The position numbers and the translations under genes were made by a program. The notes under the pieces are model-generated. The model was not told the origin of the DNA, did not search any database, and was given only the letters and a program-made list of their open reading frames with translations. Shown one piece after another: positions 50,660 through 62,315 of a stretch of 64,000 nucleotides of DNA; position 1 is the stretch's first letter, and every line of letters starts with the position of its first letter. Location of the stretch: positions 10,398,954 through 10,462,953 of the forward strand of contig NC_040027.1 of the NCBI RefSeq assembly GCF_000972845.2, given 5' to 3'. Source of the DNA: Larimichthys crocea (Eukaryota > Chordata > Actinopteri > Sciaenidae).

Positions 50660-53600
50660 AGGTCACACACATTCCAGTCCCAAAGAGTCAGCCAGACTCC
50701 TCAGACAATTAAAAACAAGATGACCCTTGCAACCTCGTGAAACATCCCTCCACTCCATCAGTCCTGTCTGCCAGACCACCGCTCCACTTCACTCACACAG
50801 ATACTCCCTAAAAAAATCACTACATGAGACTCATTTCTGCATGACAAAACTCACACACATACACACAGACACACACACACAAAGGCCTGAGAGGGATTAT
50901 TGCATTCGGGTGCCTCTCACACTTGTGCTTCCCAATCAGGGAGTGTCTCAGCTTCACAGGCCAGCTGTGGACTCCAGACCTACTGCTGCTCTCGCTCCGC
51001 TCTGTGCAACTCAACTCCATTCAAAAAGCTTTGTTGGCATCACTAACTCCGGGTATCGAATCAGAACTTATTTGGTACCGAGTGAAATGTATCCGAGCAC
51101 TGAAAACAATCCAAGAACCAAAAGCTGGCATTCATTTCCAGATCTGTAATCTTGTTTAGTCGCTCTTTGATCAGATAGTTCCTGACTTAAATCATAATCT
51201 CGACAAGTTTGGACAATTTTATTTAGTAAAACACCTTTAACAACGAGTTAATGCTGATATGACATAACAAATCAAATCTCTGTGGCTGCTTTTGTTAAAT
51301 AAAAAAAAGGTTTTGTAGTAAAATATGTTAATATTATATATCATTTTGGTATAGAAACAAAGCTGAGATATACTGAATCATCAGTAGTTTTTCAGATGTT
51401 GCCAGAGTTTTGCAGAATACACACACAAAAAAAGTAAAAGATATGTAGCACACAAATGAAAAAAGCCTCTAACAGAAAAGGATAAGTGAGAAAGAATATC
51501 AACAGTTTCACTTCTTCCTCACTCTACTCAAGAAAAAAGTTGAATTTAGGGTACATTTTACATTTTACAGCAGTCCTGACATATCAGACCAGACCGAAAT
51601 ACTTTAGAGAGGAACTCTGTTTGCAGATTAAAGTTATGAAGCTTTTTAGTCTCCAGAGAACGCTGAATAAAGTCTTGAAGCGATGTGCAGTCCTCTGTAG
51701 CTCACTCCTCATCTCTGCTGCAGGATAGAGGCTTGAGGCTGCTTAAGATCTGACTGAATGCTCTGAGTGTTTGAGTTGCATTGTAAGAGGCAAGCAATAA
51801 AATAAAATAAAAAGATGATATATCGGGTTCTGCTGCATCGATTTTTATCTTTTTGGGAGTGTTGTTACTGTTACTGGAGCTCTGATTCTTTACAAACATT
51901 TTGGGAATTCTCTCTCACACCCCCCCAGCTGACACCCTCCCTCCTGCCCTGACCTGTTAAACCCCCAGCAGGGTACTAAGCCTTACCACCACCTACCACC
52001 TACCACCTCCGGAGACAACAGCCCACCCATTTCTCCTGCTCCTTCTGCCCCCCCCTCTTTCTTCTCCTGCTCCCCTCCCACTGCCCAGGTGGGAGGTATA
52101 ACTCACCGCTGCTATGTGTGTGTGTGTGTGTGTTGGGGAGAGGGGGGGGGCACCAACCAAACTTTTCAAACACAGCGCTGAACCACAGGACGCCGTGGCG
52201 CTGAACCACAGGCTGGACCGTTGCGTCCTGTGGTTCAGTCCTGACAAACAGACTCAATGGTCTTTGTTTCCTGTTTTAAATCAAGATGACTGCAATAAAT
52301 AGAGTACAGTTCAGTCAGTGTAGCATGTTAACAACAATAAATCATTCAATCGGAGGAAAATATAGCACAATAACTGGCAGCTTCAAACTTTATTTACCGA
52401 ATATTGCATCGTCGCCCACTGTGTTTAACACTTTCTGACACCAACTGCAGAAAACTCTCAAACCTAACGCTGTCACTGGATGTTTGCTCAGTCTGTCAGT
52501 TTTATTTGGCCAATTCTGATCCAATATTTCCAAATTAAAATAAAGTTTTCTGATGATTCAAGACTATATGTGTTCGTGTTCAGCATGCAACACTAATACC
52601 AGAGAGAAGTTTGGCTTGTTTTGTTAGATGAAGAAACATCCTTGCATAAAAAACTTTTAGCTTTTATCCTACAAAGTGAGGCATGGTGAAGAAAAGAAAA
52701 CTGGTTTTGTATCAGTATCAAAACTGTTTTATTGGCAACAGTAAGAACATTTATAAAAGACACTTGTTTGGTCAAGTGGAAGTAGGGCAAGTATTTTGCA
52801 GGATTTTCAGAGAAATACGGTGTCGATTTTTGACATTAAGCACCTTTAAAAGATGGAAGTAGAGGCTCCGTTTCTGAAAATAAATATTCTGTATATTATT
52901 CTATATATTTTTTAATGTTTATTTGTGACTGCTGGGGTTGCATTCCTTTTATTCCAATGTGCACATTTCCTCACACGTGTGCATCTATATCGTCTTTCTA
53001 TACGTCCGCTTGGCTCGCTAACCATCGGCCTTGTCCGTGTCCGTGTATGTGTGTCTTTGCTTTTCCACGGGACTCCGGGGTGCAAACTATCCTGCAGGCT
53101 TCATATGAAAGCTGAGGACTCTGGTTACACAAGGCAGCGAGGAGAAAGGAGAGAAAAACAGATCGGGAGAAGAAGGAGGAGAGCATCTGCTTTCATCCTC
53201 AACCCAGCAGGGGAGAGCTTAGGCCTGTCACTCCGAGAGAGACGGCCAGCTGCTGCAGCACACACATGAAAAAACTTGGGGAAAAAACACTGAATATTCT
53301 GGAGTACCGTTAAAGCTCAGTGGTACGATCAATTCCCTTGTTTTCATTATTAAAAAGATATATACATATATAAAAATTTAGGCTATAAAAATACAGGGAA
53401 AACTAATGCTGCAGACTTTTCTAATGCATCCAAAAAGTTCTTTCCAACATGAAGGACTTTCTACTTTTCTTTCTCTCCTTAAAAAAAAAAAAAAGTCCTA
53501 CATAAAGACAGTCCTCATACCAGAGCAGTCGGATCCATCCAGCTGGACAGACCATTTCTAGTTTATACTAAAAGGCAAAGACAAGCACCACTTGGGTGTT

Positions 53601-56439
53601 TTCAACTCCTTCAGGCAGGAAAAAAAAGTTGTTGGTATGCCTGCCATAAATTTATTTTGAATCTTCGGTTCCAATAATTTAAAAATGATTTGCGTTCACA
53701 ATCAATACCGCAGTAAAACCTCATTAAATCTGACAGAAATTTGTACAACCACTTCCAAAAGTTGTTCTTACGCTGGAGGAGGAGGATAACTTTGGTACAG
53801 TATTTATGTAGGCTCTTGACTTCCAATGTTTTATTGAGTGAAACAGCCTTGAAACAGGAAAATAAAGTCATTATTTGTGTCAAACTTAATCATCTTCAAT
53901 GCCTACTCCTGCAAAAGGGGCTAATGAGCGCGGGTCACTTCATTTTTAAAGAGGACGGTAAGCCAAAAAAAGATCACAATCCCTGAACAATAAACTTGGC
54001 TATGAGCAGATGAAGCAATGAAAACAAGACACGATTCAAGAAGTTTGACGACTGGATGACAAAGACACGTCTCATTTAACGAACAACAAAGAGATGTGAC
54101 TAGAATATGAACACAAGGTCCATTTAGTGACTGTTCTGGAGCTTTCAGTTGTTGAACACCATCTCCCTCAACAGATACTAGAAGAGAACTTCAAAGAGTC
54201 AAGGGTTGGCTCAAAAGTTGCAGTTCACAATAACTTCCAATGATAACTCCGACTGAATATCATATTCAAAGATCTTTGTTGAAATTTACAATCTGCCAAC
54301 CGAATTTATTTTGCCCATTGCTCTGAGATGAATCAATCCTCGTCTCTGCACACCAGAAGTTTACGAGGGTGCGCCCCAAGAAAAAGTAAAACTCAAAAGA
54401 CAAAGTAAGCAATGGTGAGTGGTGAGTGTCACGCACGTAACAGCTTATAATTAAAGTATTTTCCCTTTCTGGGATCATAGATATGGAGAGGATTCTTTCT
54501 CTTAACAAACCGTGGTGATGGAGGCAACATACAGTAAGATTAGTACAGATCAGGAGGTATTAAAGAAACACAGTCACAAAATGAACCTTTGTACATTTGT
54601 AATGACGGTTAATAATTTATGTCTATTTAGAGTATTTATGTTTATGTATTAACATGTCAGCTGTTTGGCTTTGTCTGTAGATTAGAACAGAGAATCTGTA
54701 TATGTGACAGTTCGTGAACATGCACTAACCAAGATGTTTTTATTCCATACCAAACTTCAAGCGGTGTAAAAATCAGGAAACGATTGTTGGATCTCAATTA
54801 ATAAGTTGTTGAAATACTCTGCTGAAGTGTGTAAAATTAAACTCAAATAATCAGAAACTCTCTTCTCGATAACACAGAAAAGTTTCTCAAACACGATTTG
54901 TCAGGCGCTGCGCTCAAAAACTTCATAACCATCGACAGTCTGCAGAACAAGGGACGAGTTGAGGACTGTGAGACAACAATGTTCACCAGACACATTCCTA
55001 CAAATCACAATTAATCACATGATGTCGATCACCAATTGCAGGAAGCAGCACAATATGAGGTGCTGAACGGGGTTGAAAATCTGCCAAAGCTGATGTTGAT
55101 TTGTAGATCCACAAAGGGGACTCTTCCAGCCTCCATCAAACCTTCTGTCATTCCCCGTTACCAGCTGTAATCCAGCCAATCACAGCATATATCCAACTCT
55201 TCCAGCCAATCAACCAAAGCTCTGCTGCCAAAATCTGACTGGGAATGAAACAGTGGGGCGAGAGAGAGAGAAGAACAGAATGGGAACATTCCCTGAATCT
55301 CACCTCAGAGATGAGGACACCACCTGAGGTCAGGTTTCTGCTTTCGGGTCTGAAAACACTCAGAGCTGTGGGCGCCCCCCTCACAAAAAGCAGCAACCCT
55401 CGAATCTCTCCTGCCATAGATCTGTCCGTTATCTGCTCTCCTATTGTTAGAGGGAGTCGGTTTTGCACAATCAGTCATTCTCCATTTCTCTTCCCTCAGC
55501 TGTGAATCATCTGGACTGTGAAGATCTTCAGTATCTCTATGCTCTGTGAACCTCTTTCTCTGGTCCCTCTGGTCCGGTGCCACAATAAATACTCAATCCA
55601 TGTTTGATGATTTAAGATTTGGGCAAGAGTGGCTCCCTGGAGATCTTTTCCGAGTCTCTCACCAAATTCATTATTCTTATCGTCATGTCTCTTCTCATGT
55701 GAAACGCTTTCCCGTCTACCTTTGTGTCGTAAGTTTCAACGCAAAGCTTCGCCCACGTCACGTCTGTTGAATATGGACATGGAGTATTTAAATGCAGAAA
55801 CACGTGGGTGATTCACTTAATCATCTAATCTAAACGGAGCAGTGAGGAAACGCCAAACAAACTGAGTCTATGCAGCTGTAGAAGACACTCGGATCAAATA
55901 AAAACAAGCTAAATACTATTGAACGATGCCAGTAATGTAACCAGACGTGTTGATTAAATCTGATATCAAGCCTCGACAAAACAACAAAACTATCAGAGCT
56001 TCAAACTTCAAATGTTCAGGTGCTAAAGATTAGAAAATTTGTCTTGGATGAGAAAAAAAAAGCTTAATAATCCTAAAAATTTTACATTATGGCAGATTCT
56101 TATTTCCTTTGCTGCTGTGATGATGACAATCTATCGGATTTAATTCCCATTTCTCTCTTGACTTTGTGTCACCTGAAGTGTTTTTCTCCACTGTACAAGG
56201 TAAACTAAAACTAATAATCTCTGTTTATAAAAAACATTTTTCAGTAAAAGTCTGTAGGCTTTAAGGATTTCATTATTTTCAAGTAGTTTCAAGAGTTTTT
56301 AAAGAGGACCCAAATAAACTCTTCAGACTTGTATCAGATTTCTCACATTTAACGTCTTTAATTTAACGACATTAAATGTTTTGTTCCGCTATCTTCAGCT
56401 CTGCAAATGCACATGTTGGTGAAATAAGCCCAATATTCC

Positions 56440-56445
<6 letters not shown>
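50657..56445. other. Intron block: no gene; few repeats
   Basis: Apart from the hairpin at 52178-52238 and short GT runs near 52115, I see no exon, RNA gene or bounded transposon. 53611-53883 and 54266-54508 are open on the minus strand but match nothing I know. Confidence 0.55.
52178..52238. repeat. 16-bp perfect inverted repeat with an extra competing arm
   Basis: CTGAACCACAGGACGC (52178-52193) is exactly complementary to GCGTCCTGTGGTTCAG (52223-52238). The 29-base loop contains a second copy of the first 12 bases, CTGAACCACAGG (52201-52212), so two mutually exclusive hairpins are possible. Confidence 0.93.
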
Positions 56446-56482
<37 letters not shown>

Positions 56483-56612
56483 CATGCATGAGGTTGCTGG
56501 AGGTTCAGTGAGGTTTTATTGCTCCGAGCCACAGGGGGGCAAACCCCAGTTTATTGAGCTGCTGCTGAGGCCATGGGTCGAATTTCACCTGCAATTAACG
56601 CCACAAAACCTG

Positions 56613-56669
<57 letters not shown>

Positions 56670-56798
56670 CCGTGCACTCACACAGCTGTTGTCGTTTACT
56701 CATCCTACTTGTGTGGGACGCCAAGTCAGCATGACAGTAGCTTCTGTCACAGTCTTTCACTCACTAAATGATCTACAGTCGATCTTACCCCCTGCTGT

Positions 56799-56850
<52 letters not shown>
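56446..56850. repeat. (GT)18 followed by (CA)25 and (CA)24 microsatellites
   Basis: GT run at 56446-56481, CA run at 56615-56664 and CA run at 56802-56850. The GT run is complementary to either CA run, so alternative long hairpins are possible. The 131-codon open frame across here is a VCVC/THTH artefact. Confidence 0.95.
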
Positions 56851-56852
<2 letters not shown>

Positions 56853-57301
56853 TAAAGGATGACATTACGATTATGCCAGGGTGGGTGTGTTTGGGCAGCA
56901 GGAGCTGAAGGGTTGAGGAGTTGTAGTCAGGAGGTTTTGGTGATGAAACCTAACGCTCCCTCTCATCTGGCCCTATTAGCTCCTATTTTAGCTCTTTACC
57001 ACTCCAGCTGCGTTTATTAAAACCTTTCGGAGCGGACAAAAGGTATTTATCATCTCCCTGAATCACTGCTGTAAAGATGCAGGCACGCATGTAAAGCACA
57101 TACACACAGTTATCTATAGAGTATATATAGAGAGTGAGAGAAGTACAGTAAGGCGACAGCGCCCTCTACGACACGGCAAAACACAGAAGTTTCAATTCTG
57201 ATGTAAATACGTACCTCCCTACACTCATAACGTTATAATCATCATGTCTGTACGTGACAGCTGCTAATGAAGCTATTCAATGTTGGATCTTGGATCGGAA
57301 C

Positions 57302-57415
57302 TAGAGCTACAAAAAAAATCAGGCGAATGACAGAAAATTCACTGGCAACAATTTTGACAATCTAATTAATCACTTTGAGTCGCCTTTTTTTTTAATTTTT
57401 TGCCAAAGAAATGCC
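57302..57415 (+). repeat. Degraded copy of the same teleost repeat as 4663-4875, 5' portion
   Basis: It starts near TAGAGCTACA, then GACAGAAAATTCACTGGCAA, CAATTTTGACAATCTAATTA and AATGCCC, matching the family's 5' half in order. Recognition is from recalled consensus. Confidence 0.6.
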
Positions 57416-58496
57416 CTTAAAAAAAGTTTTGCTGGTCTCCCAAAGATTATCTAGTTAATTAAGAGGAAGATCAAGAGTGAATCAAAAATAAAAATAAGCA
57501 ATAAGTAAGTAATTAAACTGACAGAAAACTAGGATTTTTTCACGTTGTGATGAATCAAATATTTTATGAATTAACAGAAACGTCAGTGCCGTCAAGCCTA
57601 AATACATTTCCAGTACCAACACACCGCGTGTCTGCTCTCCTCAGCCAAACATTTAGTCATCAGCGGTCTCAAGTCGTGTCAGAAAGTCTGTTAGAAAGAC
57701 ATTGAGGCCCTTTAGTGTGTGCTGAGTCGCTCTGGACAGTTCAAAATGTAGACGTAAACGTCTAGCTTACTGTACCCAGTTTCCCCAGCCTGCCCCCGCT
57801 GTCACCTCCCAGGCCAAAAACATGTGATGAATGGCCCGGCGCGCTCATCAATCATCTGTGATTGGCCCTGATCTGTGCTGTGATTGGCTAATTAGCCTCA
57901 TCTGTAACCATTACTGCACAGAGAGGCAGCTGCGGCAGAAGAAGAAAAAAAAAAAGGATAAGAAAAATAAAGGAGGTGAAAAATGACACCATCAGGGCCG
58001 TCCTGTCACCTCGCTGCCTCCACACAATGCCAGGAATCAGACAGCTAGCGCCACACAGGGGAAAGCACACGCACACACCTGAAGACTACAAGGAAACACC
58101 TTCCAAGAAAAGAGCAGCATTTCACAGGTAATTATATTTTCAAAACAAATACGCGAACAAGACAAGAGCGGGGAGGAGGGGGGGTTTGTCAGGACTGTGT
58201 GTCAGCGGGTCAGCCACATCTCATCTGGCAACGGTTTCTGCTCCGCTTACAGCAGCGAGAACAAGCAACGCCAGCTCCAGTCAGGGGGAAAAACGAGAGC
58301 CGGTTATTAGATGTCAGAGGGAAATATCTGGTAACTGGGTGGTAACTGTCCGCCAAACGACAGCCGGACGGGAGGGAGTCGCTTGGTCTAAGTGACGCAG
58401 CTTTTCAGGAGTACAGAACACCAAAAAAGTAAAAAGGTTAAGAGGCGGGAGGCGACCTGAAGGATAAAAAGGAAACGGACAAAAAGACAGAGAGAA

Positions 58497-58499
<3 letters not shown>

Positions 58500-58530
<31 letters not shown>
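58500..58530 (+). repeat. (GA)15 microsatellite
   Basis: Pure 31-bp GA run. A short GGA run follows at about 58616-58640. Confidence 0.95.
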
Positions 58531-58532
<2 letters not shown>

Positions 58533-61040
58533 CCAAAACCACCAGGCTGACTTCTGCTCCTGCTCCCTCCCAGCCAGCCCTCTTCTCTGCACAGGAAATG
58601 GCTCTCTGCAGCCAGAAGAGGAGGAGGAGGAGGAGGAGGTGGTGGTGTAGGGAGGCTTCAAACAGCTGTACCCACCATGGGCCAATTCAGGGTGGGGGCA
58701 CGACAGGCTGAGAGGAGAGGAAGGAGGAGGGCAGTCCTTGGTAAAGATGGCAGATGCTTACATCTTTATCTGCTCAGATAGTCTTTAGTGAGTGATTGCT
58801 GCGGGTTTCCTTTTCTCTCTTTGGGGTGTTCGGATTCAGAAAAGTGTTCTTTATCGCCGAAATCCCTAAAAAAACCACAAAAAACAGTGTCCCTAACTTT
58901 TAAAAAGTCCAAAGCTTAAACCCCTCTGAGAGATCAGGAGGATTGAAATCATTTTATCTGTCGGGTTTTATACTAAAGCGTTCGGCTCCCGGCAGCATCT
59001 ACTCTGTAATACCATAATAATAATCATAAAGGACTCCATTGAGAGTAGCTGGGCAGCTACAGGTCTGTCTGCCTGCCTGGGACAGACACCCGATACCCGG
59101 CTGAGACGATGCCCAGCCAGCCGCACGCTTTCAGACGTCGTTAGAGCAGACACACAGCACGCCCCTCCTGCCACCCGCAATCCATCCACAGCCAATTACA
59201 AGCAATTTCCCTGTCCTGGGTGGGGTGAGGAGAGGGAAAGAGAGAGGGAGGAAAAGCAGTTGTCAGCCTAAAGCAGACACACATGGTTCTGTTTACAAAT
59301 TGCCAGTTGTTTGGCTTCGCCATGGTAACACAGTGCTGACTCGGGCTGGAAGGAGATTTCAAAGTGAGGTCCGAGACAGGGGGTCGTGGTGACAGTCGCG
59401 GCCCCCTTTGATGGTCTGCTGGGCGGGGTGAACTTTCAGCGGGGAGAAGATGGTTCATTTATGCATGATGTACAAACGTCCCACAAACACACGTCTGTTT
59501 CCCTCCTGCCTTCACCTCCCCCCTCCTCCGTCCTCCTCCTCCTCCTCCTCCGCATCAGTTCCCCTCAGCACCTCGGGCTTCTGTTTGGCTTCCCGAAATC
59601 CGCTTTTCCGAAACTAGAGACACGCAGCAAAGGAGGTGCCTGATTCACCAGAACTGGAATGTCGGCCTTTCCCCACAGGAAACCTGGAGCGTCTCAAGCC
59701 AGGGTGCCCTGGACAGGCGAGTGCGCACGCACACACACACACACACACACATATACACAAATACAACAACACAGGGTTGCACGTACAACACATAAGTACG
59801 CCACCGGTCAGTCAGACGAACAGGATGAAGAAACCAACTGAATCTGACCCAACAACCAGGATTTTACTTACAAGAATAAGAACCAGTTGTTTCAGCTGAA
59901 GTGGGCAGAAGCACAAGTTCTCTGGAAGCTGTTTGTTTTCTTTTAGGACGACCTCAATATTTCTGAAAATAGCAGCACTGGATCGCGGATAATTGAGTAA
60001 TACCTCAGCTCATGTGAGGGCCATTGAGTATAAATGAAGGGTGAATGAAAACACATATGTCCATTTGTATTTATTTTCCTTGAAATCATGTTTTTTAGTG
60101 TCCACTCAATCAATCCAAGTGTTGGTTTATTCGTTTTAAGAGCGGTATGAACTCAAATATTTTAAGAAATTAAATTCTGGACTTTTTAAAAAAAATGTGC
60201 GTTCGCGTTGAACGTGACGCAGGTTTTCGCTTCACTTCGGTCCAAGTTTATTCACCACACGTGTGCAGACATTAGCCGTGGCTGGCCGTCCATGCACGGA
60301 CCATTTGTGCAGAGAGAGTCTCTGTGTCTCACGACTGAAAAACTCCTGTTTTCATTTATTCTTCACCTTTAGCCCTTTTGTTTCTGTGCAGTCATGATGC
60401 ACAGTCATACGCTTGAGAACCGTTTGATCATGCTGAAGCATTGTCAACTCAAGGGTGGCATGCCTTTACTGGAAAGTTAGTCTGTTCACGCTCACTTAAG
60501 TTCCTCCGTCGACTTTGTGTGTGTAATTCGCGTTTAGTCAACCCCACCTGGAAGTGCGGCAACTTTGTCATCTCACATCTGCCTAACAATAATGAACGGG
60601 ACTGGCGTCAGTACATTCTTATAAGTACCGTCCTTTATTTTGTCAGAGTGAGTCCATTTGCGTGACGTTGAAATACCTTCCCAGAAACCGATTAAAAAAA
60701 ATCTTCTTGTGCATCATTTTTCCAGTCCCGGCTCTAGTCAGACGTCCACGTGGCCAAAACCTACTCGCGGTTATTATCGGATATGACTGATAAAAATTCT
60801 TCCAGTATCGCCGAGCGGCTGACGCCATCGACGCCCCGCCTCGCTTACCACCCTGCCCTGACGCGACGACCCCGTGCAGTTAAACCGAGGTTCCCCCGAC
60901 GTAACCTCCTCACCTCCCGCTCCCATCTCAAAGAGCGCCCCCCGCCACCTCCGCCACCATCACCTCCTAATAATAACACGGTCCGCAGTGAGGGGCCTGC
61001 TGTCAGACATGGCAACCCGTCGAGTCTTTCATCTCAACAG

Positions 61041-61041
<1 letters not shown>
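58531..61041. other. Intron block: no gene seen
   Basis: No exon, RNA gene or bounded transposon. It includes a CTC-rich stretch at about 59521-59551, a CA run at about 59728-59750, and a CpG-bearing stretch at 60720-60970 whose 157-codon open frame is Pro/Thr/His-rich and not convincing. Confidence 0.55.

Positions 61042-61078
<37 letters not shown>
61042..61078. repeat. (CA)18 microsatellite
   Basis: Pure 37-bp CA run about 0.6 kb downstream, in transcript terms, of the gmds exon at 61689-61816. Confidence 0.97.
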
Positions 61079-61081
<3 letters not shown>

Positions 61082-61688
61082 TTCCAACCTTAACCTATCA
61101 CGCACTTTGACACACACAAACAGAGGAATGTGCGCTTTCTTTGACACACACACACACACACTCAAACTGAGGGAAAAACACACACATTTAGAAACACTGA
61201 GCTCTGTCTGCTTCTGGATGTGACGACCCCACTGTTCGTTTCATCTCCCCACTCCTTTCTCTGCTTGCTGCTGGCACCATTACGTTAACACAAACACCAT
61301 ATTTCTGTCATCGTCCCCAGGACGCAGCGTTCCCTTCATATCTCCCTTTCTTCTGCGGGCGTTCGGGGAATGGCAATGGGGGCCTGAAGGGATCTGGGAC
61401 ATGGGTGAGTTGTGGGAAACCAGAGTGCAGTCTGTGGCCTCACAGCATGCGGCCCTCTCTTTCTCCTCCCGCTCCCCCCTTTCTTTCTCTATCTCTGTTT
61501 CTCTTTTGGCAGAGAATCATAGGAGGCTTCATGCAGATCGCATATTGCGGCCTCAAATGATCTGGGAAAACATGCCCTGTTTAATGCTACGTGCACATGT
61601 GAACCCCGTTCAACTCTCGAAGCAGTGCACGCACAGTTTATGTCTGTTTCTCTGGGCTTGCGTGTGGTTACGGATGTGTGTGTCTTAC

Positions 61689-61816
61689 CTCCACGTAGTC
61701 CTTGGCGTGGCCCCAGTCCCTCTTGGAGTCCAGGTTGCCCAGGCTGAAGCTCTCCAGTTGGCCAAGGTGAATCTTTGCCACAGAACGGCTGATCTTACGC
61801 GTCACAAAGTTTGAAC
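61689..61816 (-). CDS. gmds: gmds internal coding exon (first of three in the window): GDP-mannose 4,6-dehydratase
   Basis: This 128-bp exon encodes 42 full codons after two bases that finish a split glycine codon (phase 1 acceptor). The peptide begins [15 protein letters not shown] and ends with the family hallmark [11 protein letters not shown], nearly identical to vertebrate and bacterial GDP-mannose 4,6-dehydratases. The enzyme is a cytosolic short-chain dehydrogenase (extended SDR) that uses NADP to convert GDP-mannose to GDP-4-keto-6-deoxymannose, the first step of de novo GDP-fucose synthesis. The segment corresponds to about residues 215-257 of the 372-residue human protein, just after the catalytic Tyr-x-x-x-Lys region, in the part that contacts cofactor and GDP-sugar. 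On the minus strand the acceptor reads TTTTAG after a pyrimidine-rich tract, and the donor is GTAAGA. The exon ends in phase 0, matching the next exon at 1351-1469. I see no frameshift or stop, so it looks functional. Confidence 0.97.
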
Positions 61817-62283
61817 CTAAAACACACACATTAAAAAAAAAAAAATGCTTGGTTGGCATCTTCTGAATTCAATTACAGTTTACACGGGATATAGATGTTA
61901 CAGAGCTTTAGCTCGATCCAACACATACAAACACAGATAGCCTGAAACAGAGAAACAAAGAGCGGATAAGAGAAATCGAGGCCTCCTCATTGAGGATGGA
62001 GTTTAGAGATCCCTACCAATCTTCATCATCATCATCACCACCACACACACACACACGCAGAAAGACTTCCAAACCTCTGCTCCTGCTTCCAAGTCCTCTT
62101 TAGCCAAAGCAAAAACTCGAGCAAAAAGCCACCCTGCGTCAAATCAATTCGTTACCACCTCACGTTACAGCCGCTAGATCCTTTTAGATTCCTTCTCTCT
62201 CATTTTCTTCTGTAATTCACTGTTTCAGTGTCAAATCTGGGCCGGATGCCAAGACAAATCTCGGAGCATCAGTCTGTCAACGC

Positions 62284-62284
<1 letters not shown>

Positions 62285-62314
<30 letters not shown>
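62285..62314 (+). repeat. 30-base poly(A) run
   Basis: Uninterrupted A run on the plus strand, a poly(U) tract in the gmds pre-mRNA. Confidence 0.95.

Positions 62315-62315
<1 letters not shown>

Larger units (their letters stand above)
1470..61688 (-). other. gmds: giant gmds intron, 60,219 bp
   Basis: The two flanking exons join in frame (DYVE to AMWL, phase 0), so everything between them is one intron unless an unrecognised cassette exon is present. The donor is GTAAGA read from base 61688 and the acceptor is CAG ending at base 1470. I see no host-gene exon, nested gene, rRNA or tRNA gene inside. It contains transposon remnants, one dated-looking SINE, many microsatellites, a long polypurine tract, and scattered repeat-poor patches that could be conserved noncoding elements. 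Sub-features are listed separately. Confidence 0.9.

Noticed and set aside
60750..61223. 157-codon plus-strand open frame with a proline run
   Set aside because: Pro/Thr/His-rich, runs into the (CA)18 microsatellite, no known domain; inside a gmds intron.
61401..61814. 137-codon plus-strand open frame overlapping the gmds exon
   Set aside because: Its C-terminal part is the antisense of the gmds exon at 61689-61816; the exon on the minus strand explains the open frame.
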